Source: Trachelipus rathkii
Taxonomy: Eukaryota > Arthropoda > Malacostraca > Isopoda > Trachelipodidae
DNA: 44,577 nt
Direction of reading: 5' to 3'
NCBI GenBank assembly: GCA_015478945.1
Contig: JABUQX010100040.1
Location: 1 to 44,577, forward strand
The notes under the pieces were generated by a model. It saw only the letters and a list, made by a program, of their open reading frames with translations, ran no database searches and was not told the DNA's origin. Made by a program: the position numbers and the translations under genes. Positions 1 to 13,435 of the stretch are shown here, in pieces. Position 1 is the stretch's first letter; each line of letters opens with the position of its first letter.

Positions 1-3000
1 CAAAACAGAGCGAGGTATAAAAGGACATTATCGGATTAACGTTCAGCTTGTTATGGTGGTTCCTTAAATTGCCCTACATGTGTGTTTAAGTGAAATTTCA
101 AGTATTTGCATTTTTTACTATATGCCGAAGAACGTTGGAGGTTCCTCATTATAGTGTGTTGAAGATAACCATGTCGTTTAATCAGAAAATTGATCTAAGC
201 TTCTAAACTGCTCGAACGTTCTTTTTTGTGGTCTTGGATATATTTTGTCGAAACATTGCCAGAGACACCCGTAAATTTAGGACTCTTATAAAGTATACGA
301 GATTCTATTCCGTAAATTTCAAGTCACAGTTGAAACTTAATTCGCTGTACAATATCTGTGAAATTGAGTTTTGTTTTAACGGTATTTTACAGGCATTATG
401 AAAAATACATCGCTATGGTGAGTTTCATTGTAGAGAGAATGAATACTCAAAAAAGCAGAAAGTGAATTTATTCACACTTCGTATTTCAGCATGTTCCTTA
501 AATTGACGTTTGTGGTAAATACGAAATCTTTCGAATGTTATGTTTTGATATGTGTACCGAAAGTATCTTCGCTTCAGTTGTGAGACGTCTGTCTTTAATA
601 AATAAAATTTAACCCTTAATATAAATTACGAGCTTTTCTTCTGGAGTTCTCACCACCCAGCTTAAAAGAAATTTGTAGAGACTCTTTTGAAGAGTACGAT
701 TTTTCCGTAAAGTTCTCAACATTTGAAAGTCTATTTGGTAGATTTCTTATATAAATTGGAGTTTTTACGGTAATTATTTCAGCATTTGAAAATATGAAGT
801 TTTTCATTGAAATGCTAGTTCAAAAAGCAAAAAAGTGAAGTTATTAATATTTTAGGTTCGTTAAATTGACTGTGGTGTTAGTGATATGAAATTGTCTATA
901 TATTGGTTTATTTATATGTAGTAGTCGAAGACCGTATTTCTGGCATATTCAACGGTGTGTTAGAAGGACTGTGGTTTGTGTTTAATATGAAATAGGACTG
1001 TTTCACACTTTGTCCTAAAATTACGTTTTCTTAAATTTTTCAACGATGTACAGAAATTTACGGAATTCATTAAGAGTTACGATTTATTCCTTAAATTTCA
1101 ACTTACTATCGAAGTTAGTTGTAATCTTGATCATTGGTTCAACCTTTGGAGTCTCGTGGATCTTTTCCGTGACTGTACACGGTAAATTTGTCCATTCAGT
1201 TGAAATGGCATATTTGGTCATAAACAGCAGAAGAGCGGGAATTCATCTAGAATAGTTAGTTAGAGGTGTTGGTCTTAGAACATTGTCGTTATTTTAATGG
1301 GAAATGTTCGAGATCATTGTGTGGCTTGTTTCTATATACCCAAAGATATGGTATCATCTAGGTTATAGTTCGTAACAACTGGTCGTTTAATCACAATAGT
1401 TTTAACTGTCTAAATTATTCGCTTTTTCGTTATAAGATATTTTCTGACATTGACACATAGAATTTCGATAAGACCACTCTTAAAAGCTGAGCTGTTTAGT
1501 TCCTAATAAATTCTCAACATGTTGAAATTATTGTGGTAAATCTAAAAGTTGGAGGCATGTTTTCACGTATTTTCCCAGCGATTGGAAAAGAAGTTTAATG
1601 TGTTAGTTTCATTAACAATGCCAGTCAAAAAGCGAAAAGATGATATTTATTAAGTCAGGTCTGTAGGGTGTTCTACCAAAGTTATTGTAACGCTCTGTTT
1701 AGAAATGAAAATTTTCAATATCGTATTGTTTGTTTATATACCTAAATATCTTTAAATTATAGTTAGTAGAAAGCTTGTGTACAAGTAGAGAGAGAGAGAC
1801 GTTTTAAACTGCTAAAGTTGACTACGCTTTCGTTTCTAAATTTTCAAGCATTAGCATGACTCATTAGGTAAGCGTGGTGCCTAGAAAAGTAACGAATTTT
1901 TTCTTAAAAGCAACATTTGGAAATTCATTTAGTTAATGTCGATTAAAATTGAGCTTTTAAACGAGTTATTCTCCTCACATGATTAAAACGGAATAATCGT
2001 GTTTCAGTGAATGCGAATTTGCGTCAAAAAAGCAGAAAGAGGATGAATTTATCTAATACCGCGTTTTTAAGGCGTGTCTTAAATTGACGTTTTTTTAATG
2101 GAACTTTCATACTTTGTTTGTTTATAAACGCCGAATATTTCATGTAGTTATGAAATCACCTAGAGTTAGATTAACAGAATGGTCTCTAAGCGTCTAACAC
2201 AATTCAAACGCACTTTCTCTTTTAAATTTTCTACGCATTAGCACGACATTTAGAACCTAAAAGTACGCATTTTTTCCTAAATTTCGAACACTCTGAAAAT
2301 TATTGCTGGTATATCTTTCTTAAAATTGAGTTTTTTGTGAAGCGGGGAGAATGTTCAATCCATTGTGATAAAATAGTAATGCATTGGGGGTCTTTCAGTT
2401 GGAAATGCAAAGTTGGTGCAAAAAGACGTGAAACAAGAACAGCGAATTTATTAATATTTGTAGTGTCCTGATTTCCTCCGATTTTAATGAAATTTTCGAA
2501 TGTATGCTTATTTATTATAGGACAGACCAAAATGACTTTCCATTACGTTTGCTCCAGGAACTGCTCTTGTTTAACTAAACCATTGTTCTTCTATGCAAAT
2601 TATAACGGCCCCTTCTTGTGCGTTAGAAATGTTTGCACCGAATCTTAATACCAAGCAGAATTTTAGGCGAGAGGACCGTCTTGAAATGTACGATTTTCCT
2701 AAATTTTCAACTATTAACATAAAGTATAGACCAAAATCTTAGGATTGAGTTTTTAACGGTAGTTTTTCAAGGCAGTTTGAAAAAGGAAGCTTTACCCATC
2801 CAAAAAGAGTTGAAGATTTACTATTCTCCAAGATAGTTTTACTAATTCTAAGTATATGAGTGGTTGTAGTGGATCCGAAATATTACTTGGAGGAGTAGCG
2901 TTTTTTTCGAATGGCAAAATACTTGCAACTACTTTGGGTGTGCTTCAATAGTAGAACAGGCAGATAGAGCATATGTTCAGTAGTCTGATCGAAAATAGCC

Positions 3001-6000
3001 GAGTTTTAATAAAGAAAAATGTCTGATCTATGTTACGATTTCGGCTATATGCACAACTTCTGAGAAAGTGGTAGCACAAGCCTTTTTCTCGTAAATTTTC
3101 TGACACATTCAGCATATTAGTAAAAGAAGCTCTGTAAGAGTGAGCGATATTTAGTTAAAATATTATCACAGACATATCTAGATAAGTCTCACTGTTGAGG
3201 TACATGGGTGGTCTGAAAATGAGTTTTTAAGCAGCCGTTAATTCCGCAGTAGTCTCAGTACATTTGAGAATAAATAAATGTGCTTGCAGTTAGTTTGGAA
3301 AATGCAATTATCAATGGAACGCATTGAAACAGTGAATTTAATAATAGTCTTTAGGTGGTCAGCTTCAAAACTTGTCATTGTGTAAATGAGAGAGTTTTCA
3401 AATGATTTGTTGTTTGATATAGCGAAAATACTTATCATATGAAGTCCTGCAAACCTGTGAATCAATTAACAAGCAAAAATTACTTTAAAGCGGTTCTAGT
3501 AAAGTTTAAGCGTCCTACACATAGGCGCGTTAAGAGTTATCGATGTGCCATATTACAGTTTGTAAATTATGGACGACAAGCCGTAAATACACGGTTATCG
3601 ATTTTGTGCCGATCAGAACTATTAGCATTAAGCAATCTGCTCAGTGAGACATGATGAGATTGGATAGAAATAGTCGTGACAGAGAATTGAAGTGTTTTTT
3701 GAGAGCGGTAATTTCAGCACTCGTCGTGATTAAAGAATTAACTGGTGTTGTCTTTAAAAGGTGCACATTGTCCAAAAAAGCAAAACAAGTGAATTTACAT
3801 TATATAGTTGTCTAACACATAAAGGAATAAAAAGACGTTTGTGTGAATGAACACTGTTCAAATCATTTGTGTTTATACTACCAAATATTTCATTAGTTTC
3901 GTCACTGAAAACACTGTTTTTAATGAAGTCGTAAATAGTTGTAAGAACCCATTCTAAATTACGCTATTTTGCAGCGTTTAAATTTGATGTCACATATACA
4001 TGGAATTTTAGGAACCTCTAGAAAAGTAGCGATTTTCGTGAGATTTTGACAGACAGTTATGGAGAAATTAATCTTGGCTAGATTCTGAGCGTCTTAAATT
4101 GAGTGTTGTTTCTAACGGCTATATGTGTGCGAGCCATGTACTGAAAAAATACTACTCATCGGCATGAGTATATCGAGTTGAAAATGCACAAGATTGGTCA
4201 AAACACCACAGAGAAGGAAGAATTCGTATTAACTTGGTGTTAGGAGGTGTAGCGTTAAATTGATACGTCTTGTTTTTGAATCGAATAGTACATAATGTGT
4301 ATATTGTGTAATATTATGACCAGAATAGATTCTCATGTAGTTCGTGGAAACCGCTGTATGTTTAGATAACAGAGTAAACAGTAAACTGCTAGAGAATAGC
4401 GAATCTATCTTAAATCTTCTTGCACCAATTACAGAGATTAAGTAATTGCTTTAACAAGGCTCAATGCGTAGTTCTTCTAAGAGGTATTCACTATTCTGAA
4501 ATTAGTTGTAGAGGCCCACTATTAAAAATTCTGAAAGTTTTTGGATTAAGACGGGGCCAGTGGTTTCGAGCATTCGACGAAATAGCTAAATGTGCGTTTG
4601 GTTCTATTGAACATTTGGCAATGTTCGGAAGAAGCAAGAACAAGAGAAATGTTCAGTTAATTATGTTTTAAGGTATTCAAGATTGACGTTTTTGTAAATG
4701 CGATGTAGATATTTCATCAATAAGCATTTGCTCATTTTACGTACTCGCGCACCTAAGTAAATATGTTTTCTAAAACCCAGGTTCGCGAGTAGTCTGTGAG
4801 AGACAACCGCCAATGTTTTCAATGAGAAGAAAATTATACACTGAGTAAAAGACTCCAACGCGAGAACTTTGCTTCTTAAAGTAGTTCACTGCTTAACCAA
4901 TACCTTAAAAAGGTACGAGTAGCCTCGTATTACAAGTAGCGAGATTTGTAATATCATGACACATTGTCAACATTTGAATCTAGGTAAATGTCTTAAAATT
5001 CGGGTTTTTAAACGTATTTTCAGCTCCTACTGTGTCTTGAGAAGAAATAACCTGTGTTGTCATTGTGAAAGTGCGAGAGTTGAAAAGAGCCTGTCAAGAA
5101 GTAGAGTTTTAGAGAGGGTGTGCGTATAGAATATATGACGTTATAGTGAGACTGAAGGAGTGTTCATATATTATCTTGTTTTATAATATACGGTAACAGA
5201 GTTGGTTCGGTTACGCTGGAGAGAAGCGCTGGATATTGTAATAAAGACAACATCTTAGAGACTGTCGAAACAGAAGTTATACGAGGTATACACCGATTAG
5301 GTCTTTGGCGACATTAAACTTTAGTAATCTCTTAATAAGATGAGCGTAGCATTTTTCCTGTAAATGTTTAAACATGGTCTGGGAATATATCTATTGGTAT
5401 AATCTTCGCCACACTGAGTTATTTTAACAGTGTATTGTATTCAGTCATTTGAAAAAATAATGTGTTTTCTGTTTAAATGCAATTAATTTCAGAAAGCAAA
5501 AAAGTGAATTTATTAATAGTTTGTTAGGTAGTCTTAGTATATTGGACGTTTTCTCTCTCACATGGGAAACTATTGTCCAAGTACGGTGGTGTTTTCAGTT
5601 ATACGTATGAATATTCATTGAGTCTGTGTGTGGAAAACTGGTGTTTTAATAATGGATGTTAATTTTCTAAAATTACGCATTGTTTCTTAAATTTTCACAA
5701 TTACAAATTTAGAGACTCCTTTAAAATACGCGAAGTTTTTTTCTTAAATTTCAACATTTGAAATGTATCTTGTAAGGTCTTAAATTGAAGTTTACGGTAA
5801 TTGAGCATTCAGCATTGAAAGAAAGATGAGATTCGGTGTTTCATTGAAATGCAATTTCAAAAAGCAAGAAAAAGAGAATTTACTTAATTGGTTTTTATGG
5901 TTGTCCTTAGAAAATTTACGCGTGTTTTTAATGAACTAATAATGTCATAAATGATGTGGTGGGTTTTTATTATAACCAAAAGTGAATGCATTAAGTTGTC

Positions 6001-9000
6001 GAAGACCTGTTTTAGATAAAAAAGTTTAACTTCTAAAATTACGCATGTTTTACTTAAATTTTCAGAACGAGTTTACAAGGAATTTAGAAACTCGTTAACA
6101 AAGTAACGATTTTCCTAAATTTCCAAACATTTGAAAATTATTCGGTAAGACTCATCAAAATTGAGTATTTGTATCGGTATTTCTTCAGCACATTTGAAAA
6201 AATAAATCGTGTTTATTGGAAATGCAGAGTTGTCAACAATGCGTGAAAAAGAGAATTTATTAATAGTGTCGCGTTGAGGGTATTCTTTAAAGTTTAATTC
6301 TTATTTGAAATGAAATTGTATCGTAGCATCGGTATAACAGGATAGTAAGTTGGTCTTACTTGTGGAAAAACCCTGTTTTAATTTGAAAAAACAATATTGA
6401 ACTTCTTAAATTACGCTTCTTTTCTTAAAATTGTTCACCATTGACACAAGGTTTGAACCATTGAAGTACGGGATTTTTCCTAAAATTCGAACTTTGAGAA
6501 TTAAGTTTTGTTAAATCTTAAATTGATGTTTTTCGTAACAGGTATTCTAATAGCTTTGAAAAAAGAAAATGATTTTCATTGAAATGGCAATTTCAAAAAG
6601 CTAAAGTGAATTGGTATTAGAATAGTCAAGTTTGAGGTGTCTCAATTGACTGTTTTTTTAAATGAACTATATCTATCAATAGTTGGTGTGTTTTAATGAA
6701 TGAGGACCGAACATATTTCACTACTTTATGAAGCGAAACCTGTTGTGAGATGTAATAAGAAATTAAAATGTAACTTCTAAAAGTTACGCTTAGCTTTCTT
6801 TAAAAATATATTGTGGCACTGTGACAGAAGCGTATTGTAGAAACTCCGTGTTAACAAGTACGATCTTTTCCTAAGTTCCTCAAGCATGTTGAAGATTTAA
6901 GTCTGATTGGTGGTTAATGCGTTAAAATTACGAGTTTTTAACACGCGTAATTTTCAGCATCTGTGAAAATAGGATCAATATGTGGCGTTTCTCGAAGTAT
7001 GAGAGAGTGCTAATTTCAAAAGCCTCGAATAAAGTGAGATGTTGATTGTACTCTCGCGTTGTATAGGCGGGCATGTCCTATATTAGAATGTTGAACCGTC
7101 TTTGTGAGTTGAAATTGTCATATATCTTGTTTATGTATGATACTAGATTAAAAGTAAGTGTGTCGTATAAGGTGGTGAAACGTGCTGGTTTATAGATAAA
7201 TGGAAGATTTAACAGCTGTCGTAACAATTAGTCCTTTATTTTCCCTAAAGATTAGTATTTTGTCACGATTACAGAAGCACATCTATATCACCGTAACATT
7301 ATATAAGTGATCCGCATTGGGTTCTTAGCCCATCCCAAATTGTTACACAGACTTGAACTCTGTTATATTAATGGTAGATGTCGAGGAACAAAACTGTCCA
7401 GCTCGGTTGTCAGACGGTAGCTTTTCAGGCATTAATGCGAAAACAAATAATCGTGTTTTCATTGATAATGCGAATTTTCAAAAAGCTGAAAAGTGGAAGT
7501 TACAATTAATAATTTTTTAGAGTGTCTTTAAATTGGAACGTGTTTCCTGTGAATGAAAATTTGCCAATATTCTGGTTATTTAATATGATGACATAAGAGT
7601 TGTCATTTAAGTTTTGTGAAGAGAGCACACTGTTGTTTAATAACGATATTTATTAACTTGCTAAACATTAACGTCTTGATCGTCACTTAAAATGTTGTCC
7701 AACCATTACAAAATTTAGAACTCTTAAAGTCAAACGCATTTTTTCACGTAGAGATTTCAACATTTGAGAAGCTTTCATTGTCGGCTTAAAGTATCTTAAA
7801 ATCGGCAGTTTATAACGGTATTTTCAGCCATTTGATAAAAATAATCTGTGTTTCTTTAAAATGCAGGATTTCAAAAAGAGGCCAAAAAAGTGATATTCTA
7901 TGTTAATAGTTTTAGGTGTCTAAAATTAGACTGTTTCTGTAATATGAAATTTCCAATTGATTTGTGTTGATACTGACCGAAAATAATTGTAACTTAGTTG
8001 TGAAAGACCTGTTAGATCATAAAATTTTATACTTCTTAGAGAATCAGCGCGTTCTTCGCTTGTAAAATTTTTCACATTAACGAACGTTGAGAGAGAACTC
8101 GTTAAATAACCGATACTTTTCATCCTAGATGTGTCAACATTTGAATTTATTGGTGGCATAAGTCAATTTAAGAATAATAGTTGTTATAAACCGGTACTCC
8201 CCCTTTCGTAGCATTCTGTGAACAAGATCGATATGCTGTTTATCGAGTGAATTGACCAATTTCTCAAATCGAAGAGCAGATAAAGAGACACTCTACTACG
8301 TAGTGATGTGTGGGCCTCATGACTGGTCGCGTATACAATGTACTCGGACGTTTTTACATATGAATTCACAATATTTGGCATGTTTTACTATACAAATGAT
8401 CACTTTCACTACTATGTTCGAAAACCTGTTGCGTCAATAATAAGAATCTGGTTGCAGCTTCTGAAGAGAACTTACCATCTTTTGCTGTCAAAGTTTTACA
8501 CATTACGAGGGGGCGAGAATTGTTAGAATCCTCTCTGAAAAGCTAGCGAACTTTTCTGCGCCTCAAATGTTACTAACATGTGGAAATCTGAGATCTGTGG
8601 GTAATGTGCTATCACAAAATTGCAGTTTCTTAGAGCGAGAGCAGATTTAGCAGCGCATTGAAGACAATCCATTATGTATTTAATTCGAGACGTGCAGATT
8701 TAAAGCAGGAAGAAGAGAGATCTATAGTATAATAAGAGACAGGGTATTTTAGGGTGTACGTTAATCGAACGTTTTGTTCCATGAAGAAATAGTCGACATG
8801 CATGTAGTTTCTCTAGACGCACACGCGACATACTTGTCAATTATAGTGTGCGGCAGAACCAACCCTGTTCTAAATTGCCACATTGTAAACACGCAAAGAT
8901 TCATTCACGTTAATTCTATTCAAGAATTAGCAGGGCTTTGTTTCCTTAACGGATATTTGGTCACACAGTTCAGACTACAAATGGATTAGAGCGTCCTTAA

Positions 9001-9278
9001 GAAGAGCTCTACCGACGATTTCTTCGCTTAAATTTCAAACAGTCTTGAAACTGTATTCTTCGTTCTCAATATGCTTAAAATGTAGAGTTTATTACATGTA
9101 ATCGCATTTGAAAAAAAGATGTGTTTCATTGAAACTGCAATTTCAAAGTCGCTGAGCAGAAAAGTGAATTTATTCATTGTTTTAGGTGTCTTAAACAGAC
9201 GTTATCTGCTGTAATGACATATTTCAAAATATTTTGGTTTTTTTATATACCAAACTATTTGTTATGTTGTCTTGACTG

Positions 9279-9405
9279 TTAACGAAGTTGACGCGCCTCG
9301 CAGACTGGTGCTAGCTCGCGCGCCCGCGCCACTCTGCATCATACGACGTCTTCGGCGTTAGGGGCTCGTAAGCTGATGGGAAACGGCTGCGAGTGGCTTC
9401 GTTAA
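9279..9405. mobile_element. 119-bp GC-rich insert with TTAA on both sides, MITE-like
   Basis: The satellite monomer is interrupted between its CTGT and AGAAAAATTTAA parts. The insert occupies 9,283-9,401 and is flanked by TTAA at 9,279-9,282 and 9,402-9,405. Its ends are inverted (CGAAG at the left, CTTCG at the right), so with the TTAA the terminal match is 9 of 9 bases. A second inverted pair is CTCGCAG at 9,297-9,303 and CTGCGAG at 9,387-9,393. By my count it is about 64% GC, against an AT-rich satellite. The uninterrupted monomer has TTTTAATAAAA at this spot, so TTAA is the natural target. TTAA duplication is typical of piggyBac-type transposons and their non-autonomous derivatives. No coding capacity is seen, and the family is not identified. 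Confidence 0.5.
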
Positions 9406-12400
9406 AGAAAAATTTAACCACGTCCACTATAAATTACGATTTTATCTTAAATCTTTCAAACAACATTACCAGCAATCTCGCGTAATGAAACTCTCATTAA
9501 GTACGAGATTTATTCTCCCTGTTACACTATTGTATTCGCATCTCAAACAGTTTAGCTAAACCTAGTAGTATGATTTGTGTGGGTCGACTCGGAAAAACTT
9601 GGAAGTCTATTTGGAACGGTGATTATAAGGTGATCTTTCAGCAATGGTCGACCGACAGAGAAAAGTAGGAGAATCTAGGTACAGGGTGCGGGGCGGTGAT
9701 ACTTATTAAGAAGCTGGCCAAATTACTTTAGCAAAGGGTATAACGACGCAAATGTAAATTTATTATCAGTTTTTAGGTGTCTTAAATTGCGAGTCCGTTT
9801 TTCTAATTGAAAGATTCTGTGCGCAATATTTGATTTTTATAAGTACGCAATATTTCATTACGTTTGAGTGAATCGTATGGTCGATTACGCTAAGTAATTT
9901 ATTTAATTTCCTATACATAAAAATACGCATTCTTTTGCGTTCAAATTTTCACATTAGCATAACTGTTTAGAAGATTCCGTAAAAGTACGCACTATTTGCG
10001 ATTAAATATCTCATGCATTGACAATTATTGTGTTAACATACGCTTAATAATTGAGTGATCGCTCATCTGATACGGTTAGTTGACTTGACAGCAGTTTGAG
10101 TGAAAATGATACTGGCGTGTTATGTCATAGCTGAAATATGCGCAATGTGTCAAAAAAGCGCATGTCCCACGAAGAATAGGCGAGAAATTTTAAGTCCTAA
10201 TTGGTCTTTTGACAGGTAAGAGTCATGTACAATTTACGGTTTATTTCAGCTTCCGTTATTTTTTAGTGGATTTGAAGCACATATACTTTTGAATATATAT
10301 TTTGTTTTGGAACATTGGGTAACAGTAATTTAAGTCGGAATTCTGTTCTAGTCGCCGCTATGGTGAAACCTGTTCTATAATAAAAATTTTAACTTACTAA
10401 AATACGTACGCTGTTTTTCTTAGAGATTTGTTCCAACAGGTTGATCAAATTTAACAAACTCTTAAAAAGTATTTCGCAATATCATTAGCGAATATATAGC
10501 ACAACATATTGAAGATTTCACTAAGTGTGGTAAATTCTCAGTTATAAATTGAGAGGTTTTTATGTAGAGACGGTAGTAAACACTGTTATCGATCGGCATA
10601 TTGAAAGAGAATAACGAGTGTTATGTGAGAAATGATGTTCAGGAATCGCTTGTAAACGAGCAGCAAATTTATTAAGTCACGTACTTATAGCGTGGCGTTA
10701 CAGATTCGAGCTCAGCCATCGGGCAGAGTGTATTTGCGTAATGAAATTCTTCTGAATATATTAATAGTTTTTAGGAGTGACCGATATAAAAACTAGTAGT
10801 CGTTAGTTGTATAGAATATATTGCGTTTCTCGAGTCTAAAACAACAATGGACTTTCTAGACACGATTAAGCCTTTATTGTCAAATTTGTCGACTTATACG
10901 AATACAATTTCAGAGTATGACTCTTACAGATCGTACAGAATTAACGTGTTCTATAGAAATTAAATTTGGAAAGTCATATTATTCTTGGAAAGATGGCTTA
11001 AAATTGAGCTTTATTAAACAGAGGCAATTTAACTCAGTATTCGGAGTTGTGAGACGTAAGATTCATTAATGCGTGGTTCATTGAAGATCGCCATCAACAA
11101 TGCTGCATAACAGGAATCTTATATAGTCTTTTACGAGGTGTTGCTTAAGAGTTTGGACGGTAGTTATGTGTAATGAAAGAGTATATCCAAGACATTGAGT
11201 GTTTTGTTTTATACTCAGACATGAGATTTGTGATCAACTAAGCCTTTCTGTGAAAGAGCGTCGGTCTAGTGTGTCATCATAAAACAATTCTTAATCTATT
11301 CTATTAAACTTTCGGACGCTTGTAGTGTCTTTGAAGTTTGCACATTGACAGAATTTCTGATGAACTCTGTAAAAGCTCATGGAGGGCGATATTGGTCCTT
11401 AATCTCGAACACTCGTATGGAATTATTATGGGCTATAATCTGTACAAATTGAAGGTGTTTTGTTAACGGTAATTATTCAGTCATCTGAATGGAAAATATA
11501 AGATGTGTGTATTTGTCATATGGAAATGCACACTTGAAAAAGCTGAGAGAAGATGGAACTTGATAGTTATTGTGGTTTTATGGTATGCGTGACATTGCAC
11601 TGTATTTGGTGAGAGCTATGGGATACGAGTTTCCAATTAGTTAGTGTTATGTTTATATCACCCCAAAGGTACTAGGTGTCTTGAGTTTAGATTGTGGAAC
11701 AGCTCACTGTTGGGTTGAGATAAAGGACAAAATTATAACTCGTTCGATAAAACGAAGCGCACTTCTCTTCTCCTAATAATATTTGGGCCCTCACAATGAA
11801 AATGAAATTGATTAACGAAGGCCTTAAAGAGAGGTATCGGAGGAGTATATTGCGTTCTAAATTTTCAGACATTGCTTTGAAATTATTTGGTATTTCTTAA
11901 AATTTCGCGAGACAGAGTTTCTGTAGCACTAACAGGTATCGCTTGATCCAGCATGCAGAAAGATTAATAGAGTTGGTTCATGTGGAAAGTCAGTGTCAAT
12001 GGTCGTGTCAAGTAAAGACTGAGAAGCAGTGGGAATGTGTATATCTAATGAATGCTTGTAGTGTTATTACGTTAATTGATCTGTAATGATAGCAATACGG
12101 GGAAATCTAGTTTACACAGGTATATGCTCGATTGCGTTTTGTAGTTATAGCCAGATTAGTCTCTGCATTAGGCTGTGTCGAAAACCCATGAGTTTTAACA
12201 TACAGAAAAGTTTATACTTCAGATAAACATTAAGCGCTATCGTACAATTGCATGAGTGTGTTATCTAGAAAAATTTATCAAGAATCACTTGCTAGACACA
12301 TAAATGTCTAGTAAACTTTAAAGAGTAGCGGAGACGGTCGCCTAGATTTGATTGTTCACATAAGATGATTCGACCATATGGGCTCATCTGCGATGATGAA

Positions 12401-13390
12401 GAATTATCGCTTGGAGACATTCTTCAGAGATTGAGAGGGATTGCACTTGCAGACAGGGGTAACTTATCTCACCCAATGAAAACGAAAAAGATAGATCGCG
12501 GGGTCGGTTTTTCATATGACACAAATCGCAGATGTTCTTCCAAAAGCAGAAAGGAGGAGAGATTTAAAATTGTTTTGAGGGTGTTCTTAAATGACGAGTA
12601 TTTTTATTCACTAAATCTAACCAATATTTGTTCTTATTATATATATCAAAATATTTGCATTTAGATTCGATGGGAGATAGCTGAGTGTGCTTGGAATAAT
12701 AACAATATTTAATTTCTAAAATTTTCAAGCCGAATTTTCTCTTAAGATTTTCACGGATCATACAGTACGCATAATTTCCATAATGAAACCTCTTTGCAGA
12801 GATAGGAGTAGCGATCTTTGTTATACCTGAAGTTTCAACATTTTGGAAATTTTTGGTAAGTGTCTAAAATCTTCGAGTTTGTTAACCGGGATTTTTCAAG
12901 CATTTGAAAAAAATAAGTTGTGTCTTCAACGTCTGAAAAATTGCACTAATTCCAAAGAAGCAGAAAGAGAATTTCTACTTAATTGTATTTTATTAGACAG
13001 GTTGTACTTTAAATTTGAAACCGTTTTTGAATGAAAATTCATATTTGGTTTTATTTAACCAAATAGTTTCTTAGGCTTGTGAAATCCTGTCTTTTAGTAT
13101 TAAAAAAAGGATGTATAACTTCTACGACATGATCACGCTTATTTTCTATTCATAGGTTTTCTACGGTTACATAATTTAGAGGACTCTTAAAGTAGCCATG
13201 TTTTCCTAATTTCAACATTTGAAAATTTAGCATTTATTGAGTAAAGGTCCTTAATAATTGAAGCTATGCAACGGGTATTCATGCTTTCCAACGCGATGTT
13301 GAAAAAAATAGGAAGTATGTTGGTTTTTGAAATGCAATGTTGAAAATGCTAAAAAGTGATCTTCGTTCTTCTACTGAGAATAAAGTTGAT

Positions 13391-13435
13391 CGGGCTACCA
13401 ATTCGCCGAGCTGATGGGCAACGGATTGGCCGAGG
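13391..13435. other. Short GC-rich non-satellite patch sharing 16 bases with the 9.3-kb insert
   Basis: A GC-rich stretch replaces expected monomer sequence here. AGCTGATGGGCAACGG at 13,409-13,424 matches 15 of 16 bases of 9,371-9,386 inside the TTAA-flanked insert. It could be a remnant of the same element; the rest of the two patches does not align obviously by eye. Confidence 0.3.

Noticed and set aside
1046..1255. 69-codon plus-strand ORF and about 15 other short ORFs on both strands within 1-18.7 kb
   Set aside because: They lie in satellite copies, in different frames and phases of the monomer, with no frame kept between copies.
12365..12664. 99-codon plus-strand ORF
   Set aside because: The second half reads through satellite monomer, and the peptide has no recognisable motif. 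Kept only as a possible insertion patch.
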